Shown here: positions 22,835 through 34,256 of the stretch, piece after piece | Numbering within the stretch: the stretch's first letter is position 1 | Layout of the letters: each line of letters begins with the position of its first letter | Assembly (NCBI GenBank): GCA_025769875.1 | Contig: JAGFNK010000386.1 | Coordinates: 1 to 50,829 of the forward strand | Direction of reading: 5' to 3' | Length of the DNA stretch: 50,829 nucleotides | Source: Russula earlei | Lineage: Eukaryota; Basidiomycota; Agaricomycetes; Russulales; Russulaceae | Translations under genes and position numbers: made by a program | The notes under the pieces: model-generated | Databases searched by the model: none | What the model was told of the DNA's origin: nothing | The model's input: the letters and a program-made list of their open reading frames with translations, nothing else

Positions 22835-24158
22835 CTACACTGTAGTAGAAAGAGTTCAGAATAGGACCCCTCTTTGCAACCCACTCCTCTCTGTCTGTGA
22901 AAAACAAGAAGGATGGTCAGAATCGAGAGGCGAGAGGGGTGATGAGTGGCTGGCCGCGACTCCAATTGCACTGGAAATAACATTGCACACCACAACACTT
23001 GAGTCAAAAACACTATGGGGCTGCCTCAAGACAGCCCATGGGTACAACATGAGGGAAAAATAATAGATATAGACCATGATTTTGAGTTGTAATTCATCTA
23101 ATACACATGTGGAGGTGGCTTGAGTCCAGCTCCACCAATTCTCACTCAAATCTCATGAAAACAATGGGGCTGCCTAGCCCTCATTCAGGCGATTCAGGGA
23201 CAATGAGTTTCATGTGAATTGAAGCTGTTTTGAGGGAGATATTCATCCCGCATGTTTGAGGGGGTTTCTGCGCCAATTTGGGTGGAATTCAAGCTCCGCC
23301 AAGTGTGCTGAAAACGGCAATAATTTACTTGATATTTCATCTGATTACGCCTTCGCTCCCTGAATCACGGAAACCACAATGGGGATTCTCAAGCACTCAC
23401 CTATCGAGTCCCTGTTCCTTTGCATAGTATCTTTGAAACCCTCCCACTGGAACGCTTTACTTGGCGAGCTCAACATGACATCTCTCGAGAAACTCGTTCT
23501 CGAAGGGGATATCCCAGGGCCAGCACTCATTCGTTTTCTAACCAAGCACAAGGGCCTTAAGAGCATCTGTATCCAATGCAACATGCCATTGGACCACATT
23601 TGACCTAGCCATCAGCCTTTCCTACCCAATCTTCTGACCCTTTGTGCTCCATTGGGGATTTGCTGTGACATTGGAGAGTGACTGGGTAAGTCAACAAGCC
23701 TTTACAACCTAGAAGTGGAAATGAGCCAATTCCAACCGCATGATCCTACCTTTCTTTGTCTCTTGCAAATCGTGAGCCATTTCCAGAACCTCGACCATCT
23801 TGGGCTTCGAATTTTGCCAACTTTGCCATCTGCCTCACCGCATACAAACCTGAGCCACTATGATAGTGATGGTTACCCAACTCGTGAGCTAAGACAGATC
23901 TGCACTCTGAGTTGGTTCCTGAACCAGGCTTGCTTATCACATAGAGATATGGTATGACCTAACCACATTTTCATCTTCCATGTCTTACCCATATAACAGG
24001 ACATCATGTGTGCCTATGTACAATCCTTTCCGATGGTAGAAAGGGTTTATTGGGAAGATGCAGGCAGTAAGTTGGGGATGGATGTCCTTGATGCACTACG
24101 TAGGGCAGCAAAGCCCATGCTTCATACTGTCATTACCGAATTGCATGGTCTCTCTTAG

Positions 24159-24585
24159 ATGAATGTGTGCACGCATATGTGATGACGACTTGGCAGGTCA
24201 TTCATGTCAATGTCAATACTTTCCTCGGTTTTATTCTGTGTGTGAGAATTTGCATGAAAGTGCATATGTGCGTATCTCCGTCATTGGGGAGATTGATCCC
24301 CATCGGCCAATTATTGCCGATAAGGCACTTACGGCCCACAGTTCTCTGGGTTTCACTGGCCGTGGTTGTGTAGTAGGCAGATACTTAAGCGAGCGAGCTT
24401 GTGCACCCTGAACCACCCTGGTTTCGCTCGAGTATGTACGTCAAAGTGATCGTTCATATTGTACATGTAATTGCTGCTGCACACAACCTGTTTTAAGATT
24501 AGAGTTAAGAGAGAATCATTGACTGCGGGACCACGTACTGATTGCAGTAGGTGATTCTCACCTTTCCTTTGTCTCATCTCACAAC
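24159..24585. other. Intergenic with shared repeat motifs
   Basis: It holds ATTGATCCCCATCGGCC followed by AATTATTGCC near 24293-24320, which recurs near 27488-27512, and the GTGTAGTAGGCAGATACTTAA motif near 24368 shared with 15570. No gene seen. Confidence 0.4.
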
Positions 24586-26788
24586 ATGGCCTTTATCCGT
24601 CCCAGCATGCCGCCTCAAACTGAGCAAAGTAGTCTAACTATAACTACTTCACCTCTAAAATACGACCTATCAGGAAGTCACACACACACATCCACACCTC
24701 AAAAGCTAGCTTCAGAGAGATATAAGGACATGACCTGGGATGTATGTGACAAATTCGTCAGGCCTATGCCAATAGCCGAATTCCTCTCGGAATTCATGCC
24801 AGAAGCAAGCCAAGCTCAAAAGACAGAGCGCATCATCAGCTTCAACAAGCGCTCCGTCTCACACAATGAGGATCACTTTGTCAGTCCCCACATTCAAGGG
24901 GGGATCCACACTCACATACATGACAGATACAGGCAATCAAAACATCCGGCCTTGCTGATAATCTCACATTCGTCAACACCACTGTTAAGCAAGATAAGGC
25001 AATCCTAGGGAGACCAGACATCATTATCTATTGGAAAAGGGAAGGTCATCAGGAAAACAAGCGGCTGACCTCACTGGACTGGAGAGCGGTCGATGTGTGG
25101 ATCGAAAACAAAAAGGGAAAAGAGGACATTTTTTGCAACCTTACACATATGAGGCAAGAGGGTCGTAAGGGTGGGCTCGAGTGTCACGTTAGGTGGACTG
25201 AGTGCGCATATCGTGTGTGTGGTCAACTCACACATTATGCCACTTCTATCCATCGTTCACAGTTTTGGGTCTTCTCTTACTCAATCATCCTCTTTGGAAA
25301 GGCAACAGGGCGACTACTGCGATGGGATCGCAGTGGTGCTATCTATACCAAGATATTCAATTGGGCCAAGGATCCCAACACCCTTTCCAAATTCATCTGG
25401 AGGCTCAACTCTCTCACTTTTGCCCAGTGTGGATACGACACCACTGTCACCTCGGTCTCGAAGAATGATAAGGGGGTTGGTGATGCACAGTCCATGCTGG
25501 CGGTATACATGGACGTTGAGAAAATTGAAGTTGAAGACATTCGCCAGATTCTTGTCAATGACGATCATGCCACGGACGGACAGCCGAAGCCCTATATCAT
25601 ATGGAAACCAATATGGGAGACGAAAACCCTTTTTGGTCAGTTGACGTTTGGATTTGTGTGCCATGACGTCGAACGGAATAAACTGGTTTACCTCAAAGAT
25701 TACTGGTGTACCGATTTCCCAGGTATTGAGAAAGAAGGGGATATTTATCGTGATTTACTAGAAGCAAAAGTGTGTTTCATTCTGGAGTTGGGTCCAGCTG
25801 GTGACATGCTGTCGACACCGGAGCATTCACTCGATGTACAATGCACAAGGACGCAAGACTATGTGAAAGATGGCGAACGCAAACGTATTTGGTGTCCCGG
25901 TACACCACAGGTCAAACGATATGTCCACTACCGACTTGTCTTGAACACGCTCGGACAGCCACTGAGTACGTTTGGATTGACTTGGGAGCTATGCCAGGTC
26001 ATTCGGGATGCTATGATCGGTGAGGATTGGCCTTATGTTTAAGTTTGTTGATTGACAATTTGGAACAGCTCATACGGACGCATACGACAAAGCAAAAATT
26101 TTACATCAGGATGTGAGCACAGGAAACATTCTGATTGCCCCAGATCGATCAGGTTTATTGATCAGACTGGGACATGTCCAAGAGGATGGATGTGACCCAG
26201 GCAGAGACAACACTCCCGCACGGTATGATCTGTTTATCCCCTATGCACGGCAAATTGACTTCGTGTTCAGGGTACATGGCAGTTCATATCAACAGGACTT
26301 TTATTACACCCTCACGCTCGATCTCATCAAATTTCAGATGATATTGAATCCTTTTACTGGGTTCTTATTTATATTGTCATGAAATGCCAACATTCTGCGA
26401 ATCGAGGGCCAATCACAAGATATGCAACACGTATTTGATGGATACAGAGACGTGGATGAAGATGGTGTTATCCGGGGCGGTGACGGAAAGCTATCTTTCC
26501 TACACAAACTAATACTTCACCCATGATTTGTTTGGTTTTGTCCCGGAACCATGCCACCAGATCATTGAAGAGTTGCGCACCCTTCTTAAAACCTTCTATG
26601 ATGATATTAACCCAAAATCAATTATGCCCGAACCTCAAGCGGAGAGGAATGTCCGGACGGAGGTCAAGGACGCTCACGAGAAGCTTTGTTCTTCTGAATG
26701 GGTCTTGAATCTGATAACACGGAACCTGGAATCCAAAAATTGGTCAGACAATGACGGCAGCCTATCAAAGAACATCCGTTGGTCATGA
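24586..26788 (+). pseudogene. FunK1-type fungal protein kinase, decayed
   Basis: Exons 24586-24879, 24933-26019 and from 26069 splice in phase. The N-terminal part (DKFVRPMPIAEFLSEFMP), the conserved middle (RPDIIIYWKREG, LDWRAVDVWIENKKGKEDIF, QLTHYATSIHRSQF, RLLRWDRSGAIYTKIFNWA, YDTTVTSV, YLKDYWCTDFPGIEKEGDIY) and ILHQDVSTGNILI are typical of the fungal-type kinase family. The catalytic loop has HQD in place of the usual HRD. After LLI at about 26160 the frame shifts just before the expected D-W-D metal-binding motif, and shifts again near 26337. A stop lies near 26450, and the C-terminal block (FGFVPEPCHQIIEELRTLLK) is in yet another frame. The last 500 bp are therefore broken. Family identity is confident. 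Confidence 0.8.
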
Positions 26789-28147
26789 TCCAACGTTCAG
26801 CAGGGGCTGCCACAAGTGCAAGGCTAAAGATGATGATAGTTCTGTAGCAAAGGGTCTATCATTCAACAAAAAGCGTAGAGGACGAATATCCACCAAAAGG
26901 ATCTTCACTTTCCAGGTATAGCTCATCAGCTGTCTCGCAAGGCTGTCCATGTCCAAGGTAATTCTTTAGTACGTCGTCACACAGTGTCCCGCTGTAAGGC
27001 GGCATCCCATTCCAGCCCTGCGTCATTGCTCTCGACTCTCTTTCATCACGTACCGGTTCCACCTCCGCTGCCCAGCCAGCTCTCGACCCTCTTTCATCGC
27101 AGCTCATCGCTCTGGCTCGTCTTGTTCCACATCCATGTATCGCACTCCCAACTCGCGTCTTTCTGTCTCCCCAATCCCCCAATATCCCCCTCTCTCATAG
27201 ATCGCGTCTCGTATGTAGAAACTCTAGTTACGCCTTGGAACAAGAGACCTGTTTTGTCCCTTCTTTTGTGTGTGTTTTCGCGAACTCAGCAAGCCACCGC
27301 CCGCTGCCTTCAACACAGACTTGGTTCTTAGTGGGAAAATACAAACAAGATTCAATTATAAGAATGCTAACTATATTATTTGGCTCGAGTAAAATTGTAA
27401 CAAAATGTAAAGCCCAGATCTTCGCATTGAGTTTAATCTGTGTGGTCAGTCTCTGTCATCGAGGCGATTGATCCCCATCGGGTGCGATTGATCCCCATCG
27501 GCCGATTATTGCCATGTAATGAGTAGACCGTTCCTATTTAAAATTTGGTGTCATATTTGTGGATGCACTTTATGTCTCGATTTATTCAATATAAATCCAT
27601 GTATTAACATACGCCATTGTGTTAAGTTTATCCGAGTCTGCTAAGGCTAAATTGATCGGGCAAATTAAGTGTATATGATCCCCCTGGTGATTGGGGCGAC
27701 TCATGTTGCATCTTAGGTTACATAACTTGGGCACTGAGCTGCCCTCTCTTAAGCATTTGACTAAGTTCTAATTGTTTGGGTTGACATATTTACAATAATG
27801 CGATGCATGAGGAGAGGGCAACAAATCAATCAATTGTTTTAAAATAATTTGTAATCTGAGCTGAGTCAATTCAGTGGTCAATATATTTCACCTTTATTGA
27901 CCACTGAGTTGAGTTTTAGTGGACTGGACTTATCCATTCCTGTCCGTCGTGAAAGGTTGTTGAAAATTGAATCAAATAAAAGCGCGCAAGCAATGCAAGA
28001 TAAGATTAGATCCAAATCATACCACGTGATGAATCAATCATCCGTGCATCGTGCGATGCGATACGCAGGGATCGACGTGACGAATTTCTGAATACGTTGG
28101 CAGAGACAATGACAACGGTAATAACTGAAAGGCACGATGGCATGCAC
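26789..28147. other. Intergenic; no gene supported
   Basis: Mostly AT-rich. A short direct duplication (GCGATTGATCCCCATCGG twice) lies at 27468-27502. The phrase from 26984 to 27331 is pyrimidine-rich and open but has no motif. The 3' end of the alpha-tubulin gene on the minus strand comes next. Confidence 0.4.
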
Positions 28148-29846
28148 CTAGTACTCTCCTTCGTCTTCTGCATCCGCCGAGTCAACCCCCACTTCTTCGT
28201 AGTCCTTTTCGAGGGCTGCAAGATCCTCCCTAGCTTCAGAGAACTCGCCCTCTTCCATGCCCTCACCGACATACCAGTGCACGAAAGCCCGCTTAGAGTA
28301 CAGCAGGTCAAATTTACGGTCCAGCCGGGTCCACGCGTCAGAGATAGCAGTCGTATTAGAAAGCACACAGACGCTCCTGACCACACGGGCGAGATCACCG
28401 TCGGGGATGTGTGCTGGTGGTTCGTTGGATATGCCGATCTTGAAACCCGTCGGACACCAGTCAACAAATCGGATGGTGCGACGAGTCTTCAACTGTGCAA
28501 CGGCGGCGTTGACGTCCTTAGAGATGACGTCACCACGGTAGAGTAACGCACAGGCCACTGTGATCATCGGTTGACAAGACTGGGTCTGCGGATGCAGTAG
28601 TTAAAGAGGAAGGACGCACTGTATTTCCCCTCCATCGGATCGCAGTTGATCATCTGGCTGCCACGCTGGAAGCAAGCGGCAGTTATGGTTGCCACGTCGT
28701 TCATCTCGTGTTGGACACGATCCACGGGTACGACCGGAGAGAGCGTCGCGAGAGGGAAATGAATGCGCGGAAATCTGCCATTTAAGGAATGTCCGTCAAC
28801 AAAGATAAGTTGGAAAATATTTATACAAAGACAAACGGGACAAGATTCGTTTGGAATTCATTCAGATCGACATTCAAAGAACCGGCAAAGCGAAGAGAGA
28901 CCGTGATCGAGGAGACGACCTGAGCAATCAGTCGATTCAAATTGGTGAAGCTTGGCTGGGAAATCCCGAGATGCTTCTTGCAGATCCCGAAGATTGCTTC
29001 GTTGTCAACCTGAAACGTTCAGAATGGCTGACTATCAGGGGGTTCGGATAGAATGGCGATCATCTCACCATAAAGGAACAGTCGGCGTGCTCCAAGGTTG
29101 TGTGGGTCGTCAGCACCGAGTTGTACGGTTCGACGACAGAGTTTGCAAGCTGAGGAGCCGGATACACGCAAAACTCCAGTTTCGACTTCTTCCCATAATC
29201 GGTGGAGAGATGCTCCAGTAAGAGAGCGCCGAGACCCGAGCCGGTACCGCCACCGAACGAGTGGAAAACAAAGAATCCTTGGAGGCCACTGCAGTTATCC
29301 GCGAGACGCCGAACCTTATCGAGGATGACGTCGATCTTCTCTTTTCCGACTGTATAATGACCCCGAGCATCTGTCAACCCAATCAGAGACCTGTCGTATC
29401 AGGAGAGAAGAGGCCGCGTATGCTTACAATTACTCGCTGCGTCCTCCTTCCCAGTGATCATCGTCTCTGGGTGGAAGAGCTCCCGGTACTTGCCCATTCG
29501 GACTTCGTCAATGACATTCGGTTCAAGGTCGATATAAAGAGAGCGCGGAACATATTTCCCCGAGGATGTCTCAGAAAAGAATGTGCTGAAGCCATCGGCA
29601 CCATTCCCTCGTACAATGTCGCTGTCTTGAAGGTGCCCATCTGGCTTGAGACAGCAAAGAGTCAGATTCGTGAGCGAGAGGTGACTAGACTTTTAAACTC
29701 ACGCCCAGCCCATGCTCAGCAGTGTACAGCTCCCCTGTAGGATGCATGCAATTAAGCAGACATGGTCATCACCAGGACAGCTTACAGCAGGCATTCCCGA
29801 TCTGCACTCCAGCCTGTCCGACATGCACAGAGATGACTTCGCGCAT
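28148..29846 (-). CDS. Alpha-tubulin
   Basis: Seven exons join in phase to exactly 449 residues: 29846-29786, 29734-29703, 29644-29428, 29370-29069, 29009-28837, 28774-28620 and 28557-28148. All six introns are GT-AG, 50-62 bp except the second (58 bp, AAG acceptor). Alpha-tubulin pairs with beta-tubulin to form microtubules. Family marks seen: the start [13 protein letters not shown]; the GTP-binding loop GGGTGSG; the interface Glu in [15 protein letters not shown], which drives GTP hydrolysis on beta-tubulin; [20 protein letters not shown] near the C-terminus; and a final Tyr (DEGEY). The region after residue 35 ([17 protein letters not shown]) departs from the usual consensus and lacks Lys40, so this may be the divergent second alpha-tubulin that many basidiomycetes carry. 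No stop or frameshift: an active-looking host gene. Confidence 0.95.
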
Positions 29847-30519
29847 ACACCTTTCACAAGTAGGACGTTAGGGTGTAGGAACTTCGACTTGGTCAATGTC
29901 GACAGCGGGTACTCACGATGGAAGAAATTAAAAGAGTAGACAAACTTGGTTAAGGAGGACAAAGATGAAATGAACTCTGAGTTGAGGCTCAAGGGTTTTT
30001 CACTTCACGTCCCTCGCCCTTCACTTAATCTTCTCACGGTCATGACCGCATGCATACCAATATCAATGCACTCCTGGGCTACGAGTAAGCCAAACAAAGA
30101 CGGTTTACTTCAAAGCACCCATCTTACGTAGAACGACCTCTAGTCTCAGTCCGGTACTAACATTTGGCTTCGATATCAACAGTGAGAGTATCGCTCTCAC
30201 CTGTGTGAAAACCCACATAGTCAGTGAGCTAAGTGACGAGAATATGCAATGTTGTCATGCCACGCACCATGCCATCCAGAGTCGTTCTCGGAATTGATCC
30301 GGCGAGGCGAACAAAAGTGTCTCGAAGTCCAAGCATATAGTACAAGCATGTCGTATAGGAATGGACAAAGCAGCATATTTTGGCAAATATTAGGATGTTC
30401 CCTACGTATAGTGCTACTGCGGAAACATGCAAGCCTGTTGCAATGTAAGCAGCGATGGTGCGGTGGTGGCTTGCACGACTACAGCGAGCGTCTGGGTCTG
30501 AGAACCGGCCGAGGCGAAA
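29847..30519. other. Upstream region of alpha-tubulin; no gene supported
   Basis: Probable 5' UTR/promoter of the tubulin gene. The minus-strand open stretch at 30229-30432 has no motif. No TATA box stands out. Confidence 0.35.
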
Positions 30520-30762
30520 TCAGAGATTGAGCCGACTCTCCCATTTCTTGTGAAATAGCCAGGCAATGTGACCCGCCACGATCGGAGGCGTAAAGAGGAA
30601 GGCCCACGCAACCAGGGCACCGAAGCCAGATGGCAACCAGTCACCGTCTGCAAAGGGGAAGAAGTCAGATTGCAAGACGGAGATACCTGTACCACTGACA
30701 GGCCGGTGTAGAGGTAGCACTCGAGTCCACCAGCCTTTTGCTTATGATTTGAGAAAGTAGAA
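30520..30762 (-). CDS. Terminal exon(s) of a small membrane protein, unrecognised
   Basis: The last exon (about 30649-30520) reads GDWLPSGFGALVAWAFLF then TPPIVAGHIAWLFHKKWE and stops at 30520. It contains one clear hydrophobic helix followed by a basic end, as in small inner-mitochondrial or ER membrane proteins. A 40-bp intron precedes it, and an exon with WWTRVLPLHRPVSGT appears to join in phase. I could not find a phase-consistent first exon, so the start at 30762 is only the acceptor of the middle exon. Function unknown. Confidence 0.3.
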
Positions 30763-31015
30763 ACTACATCTTGGACTCTGGAGAATCGGAGCGGGCAGGT
30801 ATGGTACGTTGTGAGTGGGACAACCGAAGACTAACCTGCACATCAGTGATGCTGCAGTAAGGGTGTTGCTAGAGACTGTCCTACGAATGTGGGGCGGAGC
30901 GGACGTACTGCACTACAAGTGAAGGTGACAGCTAGCGAAAAGTGGCTGCCTTTCTCGTGACGGTACTCTACTACTCCCATTGAATTAGTTCGTCCAATTC
31001 GGAAAATATTATCAA

Positions 31016-31113
31016 GTCCCCGTCGATTAGTGGTTAAATCATCACGTTGTGGTCACCAGGGCTTTCTCACCCACAAATCCGTGAAGCCAGCGGCTCGAAT
31101 CCGCTCGGGGACA
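31016..31113 (+). tRNA. tRNA-His (anticodon GTG) with a 26-nt intron
   Basis: The acceptor stem GTCCCCG pairs with CGGGGAC and the discriminator base is A. The D-arm is GATT/AATC with loop AGTGGTTA. The anticodon stem TCACG pairs with CGTGA and the loop is TTGTGG plus C, with GTG at 31049-31051. The intron is 31053-31078, directly 3' of position 37 as in nuclear tRNAs. The variable loop is AGCC, and the T-arm is AGCGG/CCGCT with loop CTCGAAT. The mature length is 72 nt without CCA. Every stem pairs fully. Confidence 0.93.
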
Positions 31114-31820
31114 ATGCATTTTTATTCCCGCTTTGCCGCCTGCGCCTGTCAATGCCGCCTGCCACCATTGGCCTTACTGTAGGTAGTCGGAATCTACTGA
31201 GGAACACATGTGATATGCAGATTTGAAGCGCCAATCAAACAACTCAAACTCTAACATTGTGCGTGACATCCTCCTCTCCGACATAAAAATCCGAGAAAGG
31301 GGAAACATCAAATGACACCAAAAAAACAGGGTGGACTCCCATCAATCACACTCACCCCCAGGTTGAAAGAAATTTCAATCTTTATTGTTCATATACCTAC
31401 ATGTTCTGTCCAACCTCTGGGTAACCTACCACTGTACTTCTCGCACCCATCTCGAATAACGTACATCTCATGAAGAACACGTTGGAAAGCAAGATGCTAC
31501 CCCAAAGTGACAACTAAACCATTATTCAAGGTGTGATGTATATAAATCAACTGCAGTTACATATAAATCGACGTGTGAAACATCACTCGGGGAGGAAATT
31601 GCTAAACGCAGCACAACCGATGCCCAGTCGATGCTGGATACGGATACCTGGCCTAGCTCAAATACGGTGAATGCAGAAAGCATTAGTGAAGATCTAAACT
31701 TAAACCAAGGGGGGAAGTAAGCAGGAGAGGAGCCGTGAAGGCCTGATAAATAGAGAGCAGCTATACGTCCAGGAAAGTGAATGAAACATGAAAGAGGTGG
31801 TCTTTCAGGCAATCCGCCCG

Positions 31821-32718
31821 TCAGTTTTCCTTCATCCGCGCCCCAAAGGCACCAAATACAGACGATTCTCCCAGCGAACTGGAAGACGGGGAGGTAGTAC
31901 CCATTGTGGCTCTGATCTTCAAATTGCTCGTGAGATCGACAGAAGTGAGCGTGAGGGACATGGATGAGTTCGTGTGCGGGTTTAGCGTAGGAGTGAATGG
32001 GGCAAAGTTCTCCACAGTTTGCACAAGCGGAAGGCGGTGCATAGCCTCCTTCACGGCAGCCGACATAGGAAGTGGCGGCAGGGGAGTGGTTGGTGGAGGA
32101 ATGGAAGGAGGCTTGCGTAGTGAACGACGTAGCCTAAAATTGGTAACAAGCACAGATGGCCAACATCAACCTTTGTACGACCGAAGGATCAAGGTCTGCT
32201 TACCGCATCGCACCACCCATGCTTCCACTTCTAGAACGTCCACGTCCACCGCCTGTCTTGTTCGGGACCAGCCCATGGCCAACCTCATCAATGGGCGGAA
32301 TGTCTGCCGGGCCAGCATCAATGCTTCCGCTGCGAACGCGGCCACTGGAACCCATAAGAGTATTGCGCTGAAGGGCGTTGCCAGCATTGCGCTGCGGGCT
32401 CTTGACAGTACTCATCCCATTGTTTGCAATGCTAAGGCTACTCCGCCGCCGCCGCAAATGCGGAACACCCACAAGCACAGAGGTCGTCACACTCGCGTTA
32501 CTTGAGTCAAGACTGCGCGGCATGAAGTAGTTCATTGCCTCCTCGGAAGAGGGGATCGACACCGCACTCAGTTTTGTAGGCGTCGTGTCAGCATCGCTGC
32601 CGATGTTTATGGGGCTATCGGGCCATGGGGAAATTGAGTAATCTACACGGTTGATGTGCCTATCTGGCCGCGGTGAAGCAAGAAGACCGGAGGAGAAAAT
32701 GGAAGAATAACCGGACAT
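31821..32718 (-). CDS. Ser/Pro-rich hypothetical protein (275 residues)
   Basis: Two exons (32718-32204 and 32133-31821) splice in phase across a 70-bp GT-AG intron. The protein begins MSGYSSIFSSGLLASPRPDR, is rich in Ser and Arg (LRRRRSSLSIANN; GRGRSRSGSMGGAMR) and has several R-x-x-S sites of the kind basophilic kinases use. A Pro-rich linker (KPPSIPPPTTPLPPLPMS) and a Ser-rich tail follow (SPSSSSLGESSVFGAFGARMKEN). No domain or signal peptide is visible, and it is probably disordered. The clean frame, intron and setting beside tubulin and a tRNA gene support a host gene. Family not recognised. Confidence 0.65.
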
Positions 32719-33132
32719 GATCTCGTGACGAGAGAGAATGATGGGAGGGGAGGTTGAGAAAGATATCCACCACTTTCGAAATTTCGAACCAGTCTTAACT
32801 TGAAATATGCGGTGAAACTAGGGATTCCGTGGGATGACGCCACGCAAATTGATTACATAACATCAGCCGTGTTGCCATGACAACCTAAAACACCATACTT
32901 ATTTGTTGTTTGACGTGACCTTGCACTTACTGTATCAGGTAGTTGGCCACCCTGACAAGTTGGCCACAGGGAACTTTCTGAATATATTAATGTCTGTGAT
33001 GTTGATTTGGGCAGTGAGAACTACTGTATCAGGTGGCCCAGTGGATGGTGCACCACTTAATCAGTCAGAAACACAATAACATTTCTTTTTCATTTTGGTA
33101 GGGGAAAAGGGTAAGTAGTTATCTTATTATTA

Positions 33133-34204
33133 CTAACCCTGCCATGTAGTTCGGACGGGCACCCTTGTTCGGACAGTCACACATGTCACGGGCTTGTTTG
33201 TAACTCCGCCAAGCCAAGATGTAACTCCGCTCGGCCCCTACCTCCCCCCGATCTCGCTGTGGGGAATCTGCACTTATCTCTCAGAGAGTTGATGTCGGCC
33301 ACCTTTCTTTCCCCCAATGTGCCCACGATGGCAATGAGCACGGTCACGGCTACAGCCCTGGTCATGGGAGTGCGGCACCTTTACTCAAGCTGAATGAGAC
33401 CAAAGTGCTTCTGCACCATGCACCAACTCCGCTTTGGTGTGTCCGGGGACGCATGAGTGAGAAAGAGCAGGGCTGTTGGACCAGTAAGTGGACATCGACC
33501 GAGGGACCAGAGGTGAGAGAAAGAAAGGGAGAGAGCCGGTATTGTGCAGGGTCGTTTGGATTCAGGCAAAGACAGACAGATGAGAGGGGAGAAAGAAAAT
33601 ATTCTTATTCTGAACTGTTTTACTACAGAGTAGCTAAGTGTTTTATGTACAGGAATGAAGAACAAAGGGAAGGGAAGTGATGAAAGGGAATTTGAAAGGG
33701 AATTTGAGGCTGGCCAAGGCGGTCGAGGTGGTGGCGAAGGACCTGCGACGCGATCACGTCGAGTGGGTTGTGGCGTGCGTGCGTAGTCGGTGGCGAAGGC
33801 TGGGCTGGACGAAGTGGCGAGGGCTTGGTGAGGCAGTCAAGATCTTGTCATTGGGCGCGGGGTGGTAGTGTGGGCATGCAGTCGGTGACGGTCGGTGGCG
33901 AAGGATGAAAGCAATGGCGCATCACGTCCATCGCGGTTCCACACGTAATTCCGACCAGCAAGTGTATCTAACCTATTTTGGAGCCATAGAAACTCCGATG
34001 CGGCATTGGTCGGCAGGCGTGACCAACTGCTATTTTCTTGATCTCAACAAACCACAATGGCATTCAGCAAAAAAATCTATTGGATACATTGAGATACAGT
34101 ATAATAAGTGCTATGAGAATTTTTATGCTGATTGAGCTTGGATCGAGGGAGAGATCTCCAGTGTCCGAACAAGGGTACCTGTCCGAACTACATGGCAGGG
34201 TTAG
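33133..34204. mobile_element. 1.07-kb non-autonomous TIR element (Tc1/mariner-like)
   Basis: 43-bp terminal inverted repeats (33133-33175 and 34162-34204) differ at only two positions. They begin CTAACCCTGCCATG and contain TTCGGAC twice. Both ends are flanked by TA (33131-33132, 34205-34206). No transposase is inside, and short open stretches there have no motif. TA duplication points to the Tc1/mariner superfamily. The ends differ from those of the 1.62-kb Tc1 element and of the long-TIR elements in this window. Confidence 0.85.
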
Positions 34205-34256
34205 TACTGTTGTTTTCATGTGACCTTGCACTTGCCATTTTTGGATGTCATTTCAA

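Larger units (their letters stand above)
20122..23320. mobile_element. 3.2-kb shortened relative of the long-TIR element
   Basis: The ends begin TTGCCGTTTTCAG and are flanked by TA (20120-20121, 23321-23322). The left arm (20122 to about 21487) matches the long arm of the 7.46-kb element. The right arm is only about 348 bp (22973-23320). Adjoining the left arm is a truncated cargo-gene copy (21529-21905, minus). The centre is Ala/Ser/Val-coding low-complexity sequence. No transposase is present, so it would need one in trans. It lies inside the F-box-like gene. Confidence 0.8.
19605..24158 (+). pseudogene. F-box/LRR-like gene split by a 3.2-kb transposon, four in-frame TGA stops
   Basis: The start MPVELVLMISTHLDNDDL resembles the short F-box-like opening of many basidiomycete F-box/LRR proteins. 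The body has leucine-rich stretches (LLLHGSDLLLLASGF, LPLTRLHFAGF, MTSLEKLVLEGDIPGPAL, LIRFLTKHKGLKSI) and ends with YWEDAGSKLGMDVLDALRRA before TAG at 24156-24158. The long-TIR element occupies 20122-23320. Removing it with one copy of TA restores the frame exactly (HT-INL-LDISSDYAFAP). One 48-bp intron (23952-23999) is removed in phase. The restored length would be about 434 codons. The only defects left are TGA codons at 19659, 23361, 23601 and 23679. Such proteins usually act as ubiquitin-ligase adaptors or are products of expanded families; here it cannot be functional. Confidence 0.7.

Noticed and set aside
28097..28546. Open frames on the plus strand over the tubulin gene
   Set aside because: They are the antisense of the last alpha-tubulin exon, which has full family conservation on the minus strand.
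31016..31113. Reading the tRNA as intron-less or as another isotype
   Set aside because: Without removing 31053-31078 the anticodon stem cannot close. With it removed all stems pair, and GTG gives His.
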